64,000 nt of DNA, from the NCBI GenBank assembly GCA_026225945.1, contig JAMJFZ010002307.1, positions 6,175,001-6,239,000 of the forward strand, in the 5' to 3' direction. Both the position numbers and the translations under genes were made by a program. Of the stretch, positions 33,552-45,141 are shown piece after piece (positions within the stretch are counted from its first letter, which is position 1; each line of letters begins with the position of its first letter). This stretch comes from Cricetomys ansorgei. Its lineage: Eukaryota > Chordata > Mammalia > Rodentia > Nesomyidae. The notes beneath the pieces are model-generated. The model was not told the DNA's origin, ran no database searches, and worked only from the letters and a program-made list of their open reading frames with translations.

Positions 33552-33745
33552 GTGATGAGATATGGCCCGATGGTTAGGAGTGCTTCCTGTACTTCCAGAG
33601 GACCTGAGCTCAGTTGCCAGCATCCATGGATGGATCTCGGCCATCTGTAATTTTAACACCAGGGGATCTACTGCCCAGAAAGCCAGAACATGTATGGCAA
33701 ATGCAGAGAGACACAGACGTATAAATAACAACAACAACAACAAAA
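33552..33745 (+). mobile_element. B2/B3-type SINE, sense, with (AAC)n tail
   Basis: The sequence gatatggcccgatggttagg, agtgcttcctgtacttccag, aggacctgagctcagttgcc and aacaccaggggatctactgc follows B2/B3. It ends in an (AAC)5 tail, so antisense frames read as poly-hydrophobic. Confidence 0.75.
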
Positions 33746-34773
33746 GAAAGCAGTTGTAAACTTGAGTTTAATCTATTACTAATGCCATAAGTATTGTTTG
33801 TTTGCAACTACCTACTCTGCCATGACCTGTACCCATAATCCCTATACTTACAAGTGTCTGCAATATAACATGGGACCCTTAATATATCATAACGGGCTCA
33901 GTTTCATCAGTTTCCACAGGGGAAAAACAAGGAACATGGGCCAGTTCAAGTGAAATGTTTCTCTTACATCATCGTTGGTAGTATTCACACTGAGCACTAG
34001 CCACGCGCTTGCCATGTGTACTGTGTATAGTCCATGTGTACAGTAATCTTGACATTCATTCTTAAATGAGAGGCTGTTCAAACCTTATACTGAGAGCTGA
34101 CTGCCAAGCTCTTCACAAATGCTGCTGCTGCTGCTGGTAACTCAAAGTAGCTTCTAAAGTCAAGTTAACCCTTCAAGTGCTCACGCAATCTACCCACTAA
34201 TTACTCTGCTCAGGAAGAACTCTATGTGTGTGTCCGCATTGTCATCCTGTTCATCACGACTCCTGAGCTTTATCATCCCTTTCATTACATTTCTTTCCAC
34301 GGTTTTCAGCAAATATGCCTCCAAGTAAATACTTTCTTTCCATTCCCAGAATATGGTAGTAAATAAATTGAGAATAGGTTTCCTAACTTTTCTGGTGTGT
34401 TTGCTTCCTGTATTGCTGTTTGCAGATTGTGAGGCCGAGGTGGAGAAACAAAGGAGAGACTCTCCCCTTTAACAACTACAGAAAACATCTACCACATTTG
34501 AACACAGCACAAAAGAGGGGTTTAAAAAATCAACTCGCTCCATACTTGATATGCTTGAGGGAATGAGGTGTTAGCAGATGTAGTCACAGATTATGCACCA
34601 CTCAGGGTTTACACCTTAAAACAATCGTCTCTGAGACTGAAGTCTGAGGGTTCAGTTAACTTCTCAATTATGACATCAAAATAATAGTTTCATTAAGTAA
34701 TAATTGCCCAGTTTTTTCGTTGATATTAAAATTCCCTAATGATGTCATATCATCAAAAGATCAATAACTAAAT

Positions 34774-34808
<35 letters not shown>

Positions 34809-35215
34809 GTAAATTTCTCAAGGAGGTTTATGTCTTGGTTGTACTAAGTTGGCCATGCTCAGAAATCCACTTGACTTCCTTGACTCAGTTTCTTATTCAT
34901 TCCTATGGAAGTAATGACAAGTCAAATGAAAGGGAGCAAAAAGCAAAAACACTTTATTGTCTGCTGTGGTGATTACAAGAAGAAATCTACTTAGTGTGAA
35001 ATAATTTTTGAAGTATTAACTATATACTGTGCAAATAACAGCAATATAAAAATGATCACCTTTAATGAGCATTCTCCTCATATAAAAGAAGCATCACTTT
35101 GAAATGATTGCTTCCAATGTCTTATAAAGCATAGAGTGAATATGAAGAATATATTCACATAGACACAGTTGCTTTGAGGACAATATACTCAGTTTGCTGA
35201 GGTTGCAAATTTAAG
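33746..35215. other. Unique non-coding DNA with short microsatellites
   Basis: (GCT)5 near 34122 and (CA)13 at 34778-34804. Nothing else recognised. Confidence 0.5.
34778..34804. repeat. (CA)n microsatellite
   Basis: Thirteen CA units. Confidence 0.95.
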
Positions 35216-35320
35216 AGAAAAAAAAATCTGTGAAGAGAGAGGGAGGAAGGGAGGAAGGGTAGAAAAGGGAGACAGAGACAGATAGACAGAGACACAGAGA
35301 TGCAGAGACAGACAGAAAGA
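35216..35320 (+). repeat. GA-rich simple sequence
   Basis: gaggaaggg and gacagaga/gatagaca units over about 100 bases. Confidence 0.85.
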
Positions 35321-36029
35321 TCTAATTGGTTGAAGTTAAGAGAATGGTGAGGGGATCCTCTGATCAGGAGAGTCTTGCTGGCTTGGGGAATCAAAGCACC
35401 TTCAAGGTCATGAGCAAGAGTGTTTGTCTTCACAGAAATCCAAGCCAGACAGCAAATCTCTCTCTCTTTCTTAGGATCCCAATTCTGACTTACTGTAAGG
35501 TTTTAATAGGACAGTCAAAACTTAGATTGCAAGAAGAGTTTCCAAACACTGGTGCTTTCTAGGACCGTGACACTGCAGCGCTACAATTAATAAGCACACA
35601 TCAGAAGGCCTGGGCGTGGACACGATAAATCCCTGTTCTATGTTTTAATCTGTTGAGCTGAGTTAGGCCTGTACATTTCTCTTAATTTAACAATTAAGTC
35701 TAATTTGTGTATTAGGATGCTTTGCCAAGAAGTCTTTTGTACTGTGAAGCCTTTCTTATGGTTACATGCCGCTTAGATTTCTGGGAACAGCTTTGGAGTC
35801 CTATTTAGGAGAGTGGCCAGTTGGAGTTGACAGTTAGTGTTAGAGGACAGGTGATGGGAAAGCAGTCACCAGGCTGAGAGAAGAATAGTTGATGGAAAAG
35901 CATGTTAACGGGATAGAAGTTAGGAGTTAGTCCAGTTCTAGGCTTCAGATATGTAAGGACAGCCACAGGGCTGTGAAGGTTTCTTCCTTTCTCTCTTTCC
36001 CTTCTAGCCTTTTAGAGCTAGAGGGTTAA
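35321..36029. other. Unassigned non-coding DNA
   Basis: From about 35690 the style changes to many short gttag/agttgg-type repeats, continuous with the GTTACA-rich block that follows. It may be the start of an unrecognised repeat element. Confidence 0.4.
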
Positions 36030-36310
36030 AAAAGTTACAAGTTAGGAATCTGTCTCAGAACCAGCTGGGGCAGAGAACAAGAATCTGTTACAGTAACATT
36101 CAGTTAGAAGCTTACAAGCTACACTCCAGGACAGAGCAAGAAAACAGTTTTCAGGGTGTATGACAGCTTCCAGTTACAAGCAGCTACAAGCTGGGCAGGA
36201 GATCCAGAAGGGAGAGATCAGTTACAATGAAAAAAGTGAAGAGTTACAATTAGCCCCAAACAAATAAGCTTCAAAGCTCAGCTACACCTTAAGAAATCAG
36301 TTACAAATTT
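36030..36310 (+). repeat. GTTACA-dense block, possible unrecognised repeat
   Basis: GTTACA occurs six times, near 36036, 36089, 36174, 36211, 36242 and 36300. Related gcttacaagctac, gcagctacaagctg and cagctacacc lie between. The spacing is irregular, so it is not a clean tandem array. Family unknown; an LTR or ERV remnant is possible. Confidence 0.5.
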
Positions 36311-37694
36311 GAAAACATACTATTTGTTTTAATGAGGTCACTTTCCACAGTACCACAGTAAAAGTCTATTATGAAGTCACCAACATGAACTCATCCTTCT
36401 AGTCAATCCTTCAACACTGTATTTGAAACTAATATTTGATGCCCACTAAATTTCTCTCATGGAACATAGAGTCCGTGTCTCTTTCCTCTTATCTGGAGGA
36501 AGCAGCCATGAGAGGGTTCAAAGGTCAAATGTAGCTTCCCCTAGAACTATGGATCGTCACAAGATTATTAAGTTTTAGTTTCTGTGTCCACGCTAAGCAA
36601 ACAAGAGACACAATTATAGTTTTTGATAGACTTTATTGATCAACTATGTGAAATGAAAAAAGAATTTATCTCTTCAAGTTCCAATGTTCATTTAAAGAAT
36701 CTGCACCTGCAATTTTTAGATTTCAGAAACTTGTTATTAATCACACTATTCATATACAAAGATTACTAACATGAGAAAAAAAAAGATAATACTAGAATGA
36801 GTCTCTCTTAGCAACTTATGAAATAGGATACTTCATAAGGAAAGAATGAAAAATGTGATTTTTAGGGTTGGACTCTAAGCCTTAAATGTGGGAAAAGAAC
36901 TGGGTACAGAGTAGACAACCAACATGGTTCACCAAAGGCCACAACCAGTAATGTAAAGATGGATTAGCTTGCTAAGAAAACAAACTGAATGTCTTAGGAT
37001 GACAGTGATTCATACTACCACTCTGTAGAATTTCAACAGAATTCTCAGATCACAGTGTTTACAGAGACATGTTCCTGGTGAAACCTTCCTGTCTCATCCT
37101 AGCTACTGGTGGTTTGCTAGCAATGGTGGCACTGTTCAGCGGTGGATACATTACCTGAACAGTAATGTTTTTAAGATAGTTTTCAAGAACTATCTTTCAG
37201 AGGTGTGTCTGTTTCTATGTTTACATTTACCTGTTTCAGGTGCTGGTTATGTTAGAGAAGCACACCACAGGGAATTCATTATAATTTGATTACCTCCATA
37301 AACAGCCTAATTTATAAGGCTACATTCTGAAGTACTTGGAATTGGAAACTCATGCTTTTTAGTGGGTCACAATTCAATCTGAGTACTACTTTGCTCAACT
37401 AACTGAAGGCTTTCAACTAAATATGAGTGGAACAATTTCATTTTAAAAAATAAAAACACCATAATGAGTAGAAATTGATAGCACTTGCTAAATGAAAATT
37501 CTTAGTAAAAGCTATGCTGCCTTCCAATTTTTCTAGAAAAATCTAAGAGTGGTCTGGTATGCACAATGGTTGACCATATAACTTTTCCAATTTGATTTAG
37601 GGATCTAAGATTCTTGAATAAGATGTTCTCTGAGGCCTTCCCAATCACGACTTTTATTATTCTACTTGGATATCTTTAAAAAATATATACACTC
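36311..37694. other. Unique AT-rich non-coding DNA
   Basis: No repeat or gene recognised. Confidence 0.5.
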
Positions 37695-38112
37695 TTATAC
37701 ATTCTTAATCAAAAATGTATGTCTTCATGCAATATATTGATTGTAATATTCCCTCCCCTAACTACTCCACATTTCCCCACCCATGCAAATCCACACTTTC
37801 TTTCTCTCATTAGAATGCAAACAGATTTCTAAAAGAATAATGTAAGACAAATAAAAACAAGAAAACCAGAATAGAACAAAACAAACACAAAAAAGAAGAA
37901 AAAGCATAAGAAATATACAGACCCTGAGACACACACACATTAGCACACACAGAAAACCCACAAAAATAAAATTTGAAAACATAATATATAAGTAACAGAT
38001 CTGCATGGTAAGAATTAAAAATAAAAAATCCCCAGACAATGCATTGTGAGTCAAAGAACATCCAAAAGTACCATTGAGTTCATTATGTGCTTTAATTATT
38101 ATCATTTGATAT
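37695..38112 (-). mobile_element. L1 (Lx-like) 3' UTR/3' end, antisense
   Basis: The order ttcatgcaatatattgattg, taatattccctcccctaact, then a long A/C-rich stretch, and gtaccattgagttcattatg matches the antisense 3' UTR of rodent Lx-type L1. Frames of 115 and 83 codons on the minus strand come from this poly-T-rich UTR, not from ORF2. Confidence 0.7.
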
Positions 38113-38124
38113 AATCAAGAGTAT

Positions 38125-38226
38125 GCCAGGGATCTAGCACCATCTTCTGGTGTCTGCTGGTACTGCACTCACATGTGTACTTAACCTCCATACAGATACA
38201 CATGCATACACATCATTAAAAAAATA
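38125..38226 (+). mobile_element. B2/B3-type SINE 3' fragment, sense
   Basis: gccagggatctagcaccatc, ttctggtgtctgctggtact and acatgcatacacatcattaa then A-rich: the 3' half of a B2/B3 element, head missing. It abuts the L1 fragment. Confidence 0.7.
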
Positions 38227-40739
38227 AGATGTAGTCTATTCTACGTGATAGTATATCCCTTATGGGTAGCAGATAACATCTTGAGTGAATGTGTATTGTT
38301 GACAGAAGCATGCCAAGGACCCCAATGTCTCAGACCCATGGGAATGGCTAGGTCTTTCTTGGGTCAGGGTCAGGAAAATGGCAAAGCTTTCCCCTGCTCA
38401 GAGTACAGATGCTGACAAATGATTAACCTTTACTTAAAGCACTGTGTACAGACAGCAACGACTTCAGCTCCTCATCCAGGACGTTGGAGGATGTTGACTA
38501 CAACCCGAGACCATTTCTCTTCAGTGCTCTCTCACCACCACCTCCTCGCCTCTGCTGATGCATCTCCATCATTGCATATGGCTCATGCCATCCCAGCTTT
38601 TCTGTACGTCTGTCTGTCATTTCTTCATTCCGATGACCCCAGTCAGATCAAACCTGAAGCTGTGGATGTCACCTCAGTGCCTTCTCTAAATATATACTCT
38701 CAGGTTATACTCATAGTTTGGTACATCATAGTATTTACAAATGTGTTGGTGGCACCTATTTGCTGGATATTAGAATCCCAACTCAGCCTGCACTACCAGG
38801 CAGTGTGTTTAGGAAGGTCAGATGCCTCTCCTTGCCTCAGAGGCCTCAGATCTAAATGGGTTTGTATCTACAATGAATGTACCTTAATTAGCAATGCATC
38901 ATTATTAAATTACTATAGACGCAGAGGTCCAGAAAGATAACGGCCATGCTAATTATCTTGAGCACTATAAACATCAAAATCACAAAGAATCCATAATGAA
39001 AGGAGACAGAGAGTCACTGCAGAAGTAGATGCTCCCATTCACTTTCTTTGACTAGCTTCTAGAGTTTCTGGATTTTTTACTGTGACTCTGATCCGAGGAG
39101 TCACCATTCCTCCAAAGCAACAACTCATTTGCCCCCAGGGTGGGTACGGCACATCGTTGTACTGGTTTAGATCACAGAATGCACCCATGCCCTCCAAAGG
39201 GCAAGAAGATGGGTTTCAAAAGTAAGAATGAAGTGAAAGTAGGGATGCTCTAAAATGCTGGGTGATAGCAGTGCATGCAGGGGCAGACATGAAACCTTCC
39301 AGGTTGCAAATACTTCCCCACCTAGTTTTTCTTAGCAATTGAGCATCAGTATTCCCTAGTAAAATAATAAAAAAAGACTAACAATAATGACCCAAAATAC
39401 TATTAAAATTGCCAGGGTCTTCAAAAGCCCAGGTAGTTCTTGATTATTTTAATTCATGCTCCAGAGGATGGGGTCTATTCTCACAGATACCCTCATTTCC
39501 CATCAGAGGCCAGAGCACTCCAGGCTGGGTAGGTAGTGCCTGAGGAAGTCTGTGGCTTTGGACTTTTTCTTTTCATTTTAAAGTTATAGAGACACACAAA
39601 ATGTCTGCCTCTGTCTTTGAGGCAGCCACCGCCCCATCTGAAGCGATAGGTTTAAACTGTAAAATAACAATATAATGGGAGGAAAGAAGTCTCGCCCCTG
39701 GCATTGGGTATTATAAACAGCGCCCAGCGCCATCATAAACCTTCACATGCAAGAGACTGTGTTCTTTGTCAAGACATACCTTCCTTTCAAATACCCTTGC
39801 TGTTATGTGTCTGCACTGGGCCAGCTGCAGTGCTAACATGAGCCTTTACTCTCGCTGTATACTGTTTTACAGGTTTGCCATGGGGTCACTCTCTGCAAGG
39901 CCTCTACGTCAGAGTGAGAACTCTCCCAAACAGAGCTGCAAGATTGCCAAGAAATGCAGAGTTGGGGCGTGGAGGACTGGTGAGGATGGAGAGGCTCCTG
40001 CCCAGTGCTCACAGCCTTTCTATTTATCTGGCCCTTGCTTAATGCCAGCAGCAATGTTTTCATAATTAAGGGAAGGAAAGCAAAGGCAGCGACAAGCATG
40101 CGGTTATATAAACATTACCGTCAAATATAAGATTAGAAATTCCCAGCCAACCCTCCCAACTATCTAATCAAAAAGGGTACAATATGCATATTTTCAAATG
40201 TTCTCTATTTAGTTACGCATCTGCTATCATATCCTTCATGCTCAAACTACAAAGAAAAAGTTTCCTAGTTAGATTAATACATAAAGACATCTTGAGAGGT
40301 CTGCGGCTTGCTTCACTGAGAGTCTCAGAGGCATCAGTGACAAATCTCGTACTATTAATACAAACTCAGGCTGACATAAAATGAGATTCAGTGAAGCAGA
40401 GCATGAAATCACTTGAAGACCAGCACTGCAGTAAATGGCATTAAATGTTTTGTAAAGCAGAGTGGACAATAGCGTTTCCCGAGCCTCCTCTCCCCCTCAA
40501 ATACCACATGCCTCATTATAAACTTATTAAGTCGGGTTTAGATCATTTGCAGAACCTCGGGCTGTACTTCCAGATACTTAGAGGCTCAGAAGGCTTGGTG
40601 CATGGGCCCTTATTCAATTCCCTATGTTGATTCGCTTTCATCACAACAAACACATTTGATAGGAAAGAGAATTTTCCAGTGACTTTTAAGATCCTGGGTA
40701 CAATATGGAAACTCACTCACAGGTGAGTTTTCAGAAATT
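38227..40739. other. Unique non-coding DNA
   Basis: The 173-codon plus frame at 38419-38940 has no recognisable domain and no splice or promoter support. A weak MIR-like string (ggaaggtcagatgcctctcc, ttgcctcagaggcctcagat) lies near 38813-38850. The frames at 39766-40099 on both strands also look fortuitous. Confidence 0.45.
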
Positions 40740-40893
40740 TTCAATGCAGGACGGGGTGGGGGTGTTGATGGGTCCTGTGTGGAGAAAGGAGTTGGGGGGA
40801 GGAAGCAGGAAGGGGATGGATAAGATAAAAATATGTTTTATACATGTAGGAAAATATTAATTGATCAATAAATAAATATTTGTAAAAAGAAAA
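40740..40893 (+). mobile_element. L1 3' end, sense
   Basis: G-rich 3' UTR (ggacggggtgggggtgttga, gttggggggaggaagcagga) followed by taagataaaaatatg and aataaataaatatttgtaaa. This fits a 5'-truncated L1 3' terminus with a decayed A-tail. Confidence 0.6.
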
Positions 40894-41507
40894 GCTCAAT
40901 GTCATCTCAGTAAGAAGTAAATAATACTGGTTTGTATTTGTCTCAGAGCCAGCAGCTGCAGTCCTAGAGCTGCTCAGTTAGAGTCAGTCAGAGAACGATG
41001 GGGTAGGGACCAGTATATAGAAAGTGAGAGATTCCTACCAGATGCATAAGCCAAGAAAAGTAAAAATATGAGAAAAGCAAAAATATACGTGCTGACTACA
41101 TTGTAATGTTCCATCACCACAGAAATGCCAAGAAATTGTCTTTAGACTGGTTGAGAGGAGAAAGTATCTCCGGTAGTTTCACATTCTTTATTGGTAACTA
41201 TCTTTATTCTCAACTGATGTTAGTATCCAAGGCCTCTACCACTCTGAACAAAAGCCCAGGGTCTGTTTCAGTTCATCATTCTTTGCGATATTCAGAGACA
41301 GAAGGGAAGCTCCTCTATTGTTGACTGTCTGCACACAACAATGCCATGCTTCTTGAGTCTTCGATATTCTACTGATTCTTACTGAAGATCTTACTAAAGA
41401 TTCTCCCTCTCCTTTGCAACCACGTGACCTCACATACTCCTAGCAGCTGAGAGTCGAAAGACCCTTCCTCCAAGAAAGCAAAGTGATATTTTGTCAAGTC
41501 TGTAATA
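40894..41507. other. Unique non-coding DNA
   Basis: No repeat or gene recognised. Confidence 0.5.
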
Positions 41508-41612
41508 TTTTTTTTTCTGAAACAGTCTAACCCTAGAGGCCAGGTTGTCTTCCAGTCTCAGTCTTCTGAGTGCCTAGATGGTCTGTGAGCACTACCTTGC
41601 CAGGCAGTAAAG
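41508..41612 (-). mobile_element. Degenerate B1-like SINE, antisense
   Basis: tttttttttctgaaacagtc, ccagtctcagtcttctgagt, gcctagatggtctgtgagca and ctaccttgccaggca keep the order of antisense B1 but are heavily decayed. Confidence 0.45.
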
Positions 41613-42317
41613 TCTGTCACATTTATACAGCCTCTTTGTTCTGGTGTACATCTGGAGTAGCCCAAGCCTGTGATGCTACCGAGAGAGGATATAATCCCAT
41701 TCAGATTATCCCATACCAGAGTGATGTTGGAGCTTCAGGAATGTACTCATGAAGGGGACACAGGTGTTCCAGTCCCTTTCCATCTCTTTCTTTGTTTCCT
41801 AGCCACCATGAAGTGAACAGTACTTCTCCACTATGATCTCCTATCATTATGCTCTATGATATCCCAGGGTGCAGCAAGAGAACAGGGAACCATGGGCTGC
41901 AACCCTGAGAACCATATACCAAAAAAAAAATAAAAAAAGAAATCTACTCTTCTGTTGATCACCTCATATGTTCTGTAGCAATTACAGAAAGCTGCACAAT
42001 ACAACACGGAAACAGACAACACTAATGTTATATAGCAGAATAGCCAAACCCCATTAGTGGCAAGTCATAGACACAGTGACTGACACTGCTATGGAATGAT
42101 AATCCTGACATTATGAGGTCCTTGTTTAAAACACAATTTCCATTCTGTCTTAACAGGACAATTTGAAAAGATGGTTTACAAGCACATGTTGAGAAATGAA
42201 AGATGTTATCAAAAAGGGATAAGAGAACTTGGAATCTCTCTCCTGGTTTTTATAAAGGAAAACCAGCAGGACGGGCAACATGGTTGTCCCTCAAATTATT
42301 AGAAGTTTCTCAAATAA
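41613..42317. other. Unique non-coding DNA
   Basis: A splice-acceptor-like tract with a Kozak-like gccaccatg occurs at 41790-41810, but the frame stops after two codons. Short A runs at 41920-41938. Nothing else. Confidence 0.5.
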
Positions 42318-42430
42318 GGAGCTGAGTGATGACTCAGCAGTTAAGAGTTTTCATATAGAAGATCCAAGTGGGGTTCTCAACACCCACATCAGGTGGCTCA
42401 CGACCAATTGTAACTCCAGCTCCTGAGGAT
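42318..42430 (+). mobile_element. B2/B3-type SINE head, sense
   Basis: gagctgagtgatgactcagc, agttaagagttttcatatag, tggctcacgaccaattgtaa and ctccagctcctgaggatc keep the head and part of the body. The 3' half is absent. Confidence 0.65.
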
Positions 42431-42461
42431 CATACAGGTGACTACACTCAGTATTCCCAAC

Positions 42462-42525
42462 ATGAATATTACTATATCTATTATACAGATGAGAAACCTG
42501 GGGCACCGAGGGGCTAGTTACCTGC
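42462..42525 (+). mobile_element. MIR remnant (antisense of MIR core)
   Basis: tattactatatctattatac then agatgagaaacctggggcac and cgaggggctagttacctgcc follow the core/3' pattern of MIR (ttacagatgaggaaactgag... form), which is the complement of the usual MIR strand. Confidence 0.55.
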
Positions 42526-42664
42526 CTATAAAGCCTCATCCTCTAGCCATGAGAAGGTATTGGCCAACGGCCAACACTGAGGAGGAAGAGAAAGGAGGGA
42601 GGTAAGTTAGATCAGTGACCCTGGTGGGCCTTTCAAGACAGTAAAAGATTTATTTGAGGCTCAA

Positions 42665-42905
42665 TGGTTGCAAAAAAATGTTCATTTTATATTTCATTCC
42701 TCTTGTTATTTTAGTTATGTAATGTAAATATAGTTAACAATCTTTATTTATAGGCAAAATAATATAGTTAATATATGTACTTTTATCATGTATTATGTTA
42801 AAAATAGGATGCAATTAATTTAACAATATATTATATTTTTCTATATATTCTTTAATGCATGATTATATTTTGGCTACTGCCTGATTTAATAATTTAAAGA
42901 ACATA
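42665..42905. repeat. AT-rich low-complexity block
   Basis: About 85% A+T over 240 bases with many ttaat, tatat and aatat strings. No ordered repeat. Confidence 0.7.
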
Positions 42906-43463
42906 GTTACAATAGAGACTTTAACACTGACATCAGTAGTATCCAGACTGAATCAGAGGGTTAGAGATAATCATCCTTTCCAGTGAACACACACCTGTGA
43001 GCTTGGCACTCTGTTGTCACATGTTAAAGACTCCTGAAGACTCCTTCCTCCTTCCTAAGAAACAAACTTGGTCAAATAGTGACCACTCTAGCCTGTGCTT
43101 TCCTCATTTACAAAACTATCTAAACAGATGGTCCTTAAAACACGTTATAGACCAGCATTCTAGGGCTTCAAAGAGTTCATTCAAGCCATACCTACCAATA
43201 ACACCATCACTGATATCTGCATACTTTGAGTAGTAGCAGAAATCTGTTAAGTTAAAATGTGTCTCCCACTGGGGTCCTTCATCTATGGAGTCCAGCGCGT
43301 GAACCTGACAACATTGGTTCTAAGATTGGATGCCCTAGGAAACAGGTATAAGACTTTGGGGAGGTCACTTACTTTCTTCGCCCTTTATTAATATGTTTAA
43401 ACACATGAAACCACCTTGCCTTCACAAAAATACACACAAAATAATTACCTCATCATACAACAT
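42906..43463. other. Unique non-coding DNA
   Basis: A weak MIR-like string (gactttggggaggtcactta) lies near 43351-43371. Otherwise nothing. Confidence 0.45.
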
Positions 43464-43478
43464 GCCATATGTTTTCTT
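43464..43478. other. Left target-site duplication of a B1
   Basis: gccatatgttttctt matches gccacatgttttctt at 43652-43666 at 14 of 15 positions. Confidence 0.75.
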
Positions 43479-43651
43479 TTTTTGGTTTTGCTTTGTTTTA
43501 TTTTGTGTTTTTGAGACAGGGTTTCTCTGTTGTAACCCTGGCTGCCCTGGAACTCACTCTGTAGACCAGGCTGGCCTCGAACTCACAGAGATCTCCCTGC
43601 TTCTACCTTCCGAGTGCTGGTACTAAAGGCACGTGCTACCACTGCCTGGCT
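43479..43651 (-). mobile_element. B1 SINE, antisense, well preserved
   Basis: Tail of T/G, then gagacagggtttctctgttg, gtagaccaggctggcctcga, actcacagagatctccctgc and ccactgcctggct. Near-consensus body with a 15-bp flanking duplication makes this one of the younger insertions. The 77-codon plus frame at 43393 runs through it. Confidence 0.95.
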
Positions 43652-43666
43652 GCCACATGTTTTCTT
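43652..43666. other. Right target-site duplication of a B1
   Basis: gccacatgttttctt, paired with 43464-43478. Confidence 0.75.
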
Positions 43667-43792
43667 AAAAAGGCACAAGCAAGTCAAATACACTTGAAGT
43701 AACTTTGGTAAATTATTTTGTAATACAGAAATTTTCTAGAGTAGATCATCTACTGTTTTCCCAGCATTATTCAAAATTTGGGAACTTAATAT

Positions 43793-44001
43793 TTAATGTC
43801 ATGTGTATGAGTGTTTTGCCTGCCTGTCTGTATGTGCATCATGTATGTATCTGGTGCCTGAGGAGGCCAGAAGATTATTTCAGATCACCTGGAACTAGAG
43901 TTACAGATGGTCATTAGTTGCCACGTGGGTGCTGGGAATCAAATCTAGGTCCTCTACAAGAACAGCCAGTGCTCTTAACCTCTGAGCCATCTCTCCAGCC
44001 C
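43793..44001 (-). mobile_element. B3 SINE, antisense
   Basis: gtgtatgagtgttttgcctg, ggtgcctgaggaggccagaa, tggaactagagttacagatg, gccacgtgggtgctgggaat and ctgagccatctctccagccc: close to full-length B3. Confidence 0.9.
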
Positions 44002-44285
44002 CTTAGTGATTTTAATGCTTCCTGCTGTATACTACTACCCACAGAAGCATTGTTCCCTGGGGAAATTTCCAAGTATCACAGTCCTTTTTTGTGAACTATA
44101 AATCTCATTGTAAATCTAGTCAATAGGTCAGGGTCTTTAAAAGATTTCATCAGAAAATATCTATGACACCAAAGACCAATGTTTCAATTTAACAAGAAGG
44201 AAGACCTACTAGATGTAAATGGCTGCAGAAGTCAACTGTGATGGTGATTCAGGTGCATTTTTCTTTGAGCTCCATAGCTCCCCTC
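44002..44285. other. Unique non-coding DNA
   Basis: Nothing recognised. Confidence 0.5.
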
Positions 44286-44332
44286 AAAAAAACAAACAAC
44301 AAACAAACAAACAGAAAACAAACAAACAAAAA
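44286..44332. repeat. (CAAA)n simple repeat
   Basis: Imperfect acaaacaa units. Confidence 0.85.
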
Positions 44333-44376
44333 CATGTTCTAGAGTGTATAAGAGGAAGAAAGGAAACCTAGAAACA

Positions 44377-44563
44377 TGATGTCAAAGAGAAAGGAAGGAA
44401 AGATGACGTCAGAGAGAAAGGAAGGAAAGATGACGTCAGAGAGAAAGGAAGGAAAGATGACGTCAGAGAGAAAGGAAGGAAAGATGACGTCAGAGAGAAA
44501 GGAAGAAAAGATGATGTCAGAGAGAAAGGAAGGAAAGATGATGTCAGAGAGAAAGGAAGGCTA
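44377..44563 (+). repeat. 27-bp minisatellite with a CRE-type site in every unit
   Basis: Seven units of 27 bases (tgacgtcagagagaaaggaag plus gaaaga). The eight-base palindrome TGACGTCA, the full cAMP-response element bound by CREB/ATF, is intact at 44404, 44431, 44458 and 44485. The outer units at 44377, 44512 and 44539 have TGATGTCA, the expected product of CpG decay. Because 27 is divisible by three, both strands stay open through the array, giving repeated SERKEGKM or LTSSFLPFS peptides; these are by-products. The array sits in repeat-free DNA about 370 bases from a B3. Confidence 0.95.
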
Positions 44564-45098
44564 GGCTTTCCCACTGAGCAAAGAGTTTCACAGTGTACTC
44601 ACAATCCCCAAGGCTCAAGGTGAGCTTGTGGCAGAAAGTGCAGGAAGCCAGGAGCCTCGATGGGATGAAAGACAGATAACCTCCCCATGAAGCAAGACGT
44701 CCCTTTCAAGCTAAGAGAGACAGCACAACATGGAGGACAACAGGAAGAAAGCAGCAAGCCTGAGGGAACTGTAGCCGCTCTAATAGACAACTACTAACCT
44801 CAGTGCGACCAGCAAAAAAAGTAACTTAGTTTTACCAAAGTTTTCATCCTGTTTCGCCTCTCTCTGTTGGTATCTCACTGGGGGTTGCTCTTCACCACTG
44901 TGCTAGATCTTTGCAGTGTCCTCCCCTATTGCCATTCATTCTTTGGGATGCCATTCTCACTCACGTATTTAAATAAAAATTATAAGGTGACTCTTTGTCT
45001 CATTTCCAGCCCAGCCTCCTGCTATGTCCTACAGATTCCATATATAGCTAGTTGTGCTCTTGTTCTCCTTCTCCACTTCCCTCCCTACCCACCTCTCT

Positions 45099-45104
<6 letters not shown>
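44564..45104. other. Unique non-coding DNA
   Basis: Nothing recognised between the minisatellite and the GT tract. Confidence 0.5.

Positions 45105-45141
<37 letters not shown>
45105..45141. repeat. (GT)n microsatellite
   Basis: About 18 GT units; probably the tail of the antisense ID-like unit to its right. Confidence 0.95.

Noticed and set aside
37758..38105. 115- and 83-codon minus frames with strings of Phe, Leu and Cys
   Set aside because: The DNA is the poly-purine/pyrimidine-rich 3' UTR of an antisense L1, which is non-coding in the intact element.
38419..38940. 173-codon plus-strand frame with a hydrophobic middle
   Set aside because: No recognised family, no promoter, CpG island or splice context, and part of it overlaps a weak MIR-like string. 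Chance length is plausible in 64 kb.
41790..41815. Splice-acceptor-like tract followed by a Kozak-like gccaccatg
   Set aside because: The reading frame after this ATG is stopped after two codons, so it is not a coding start.
44368..44574. Repetitive open frames on both strands (SERKEGKM and LTSSFLPFS units)
   Set aside because: The repeat unit of 27 bases is a multiple of three, so an open frame persists automatically. There is no start context or flanking coding signal.
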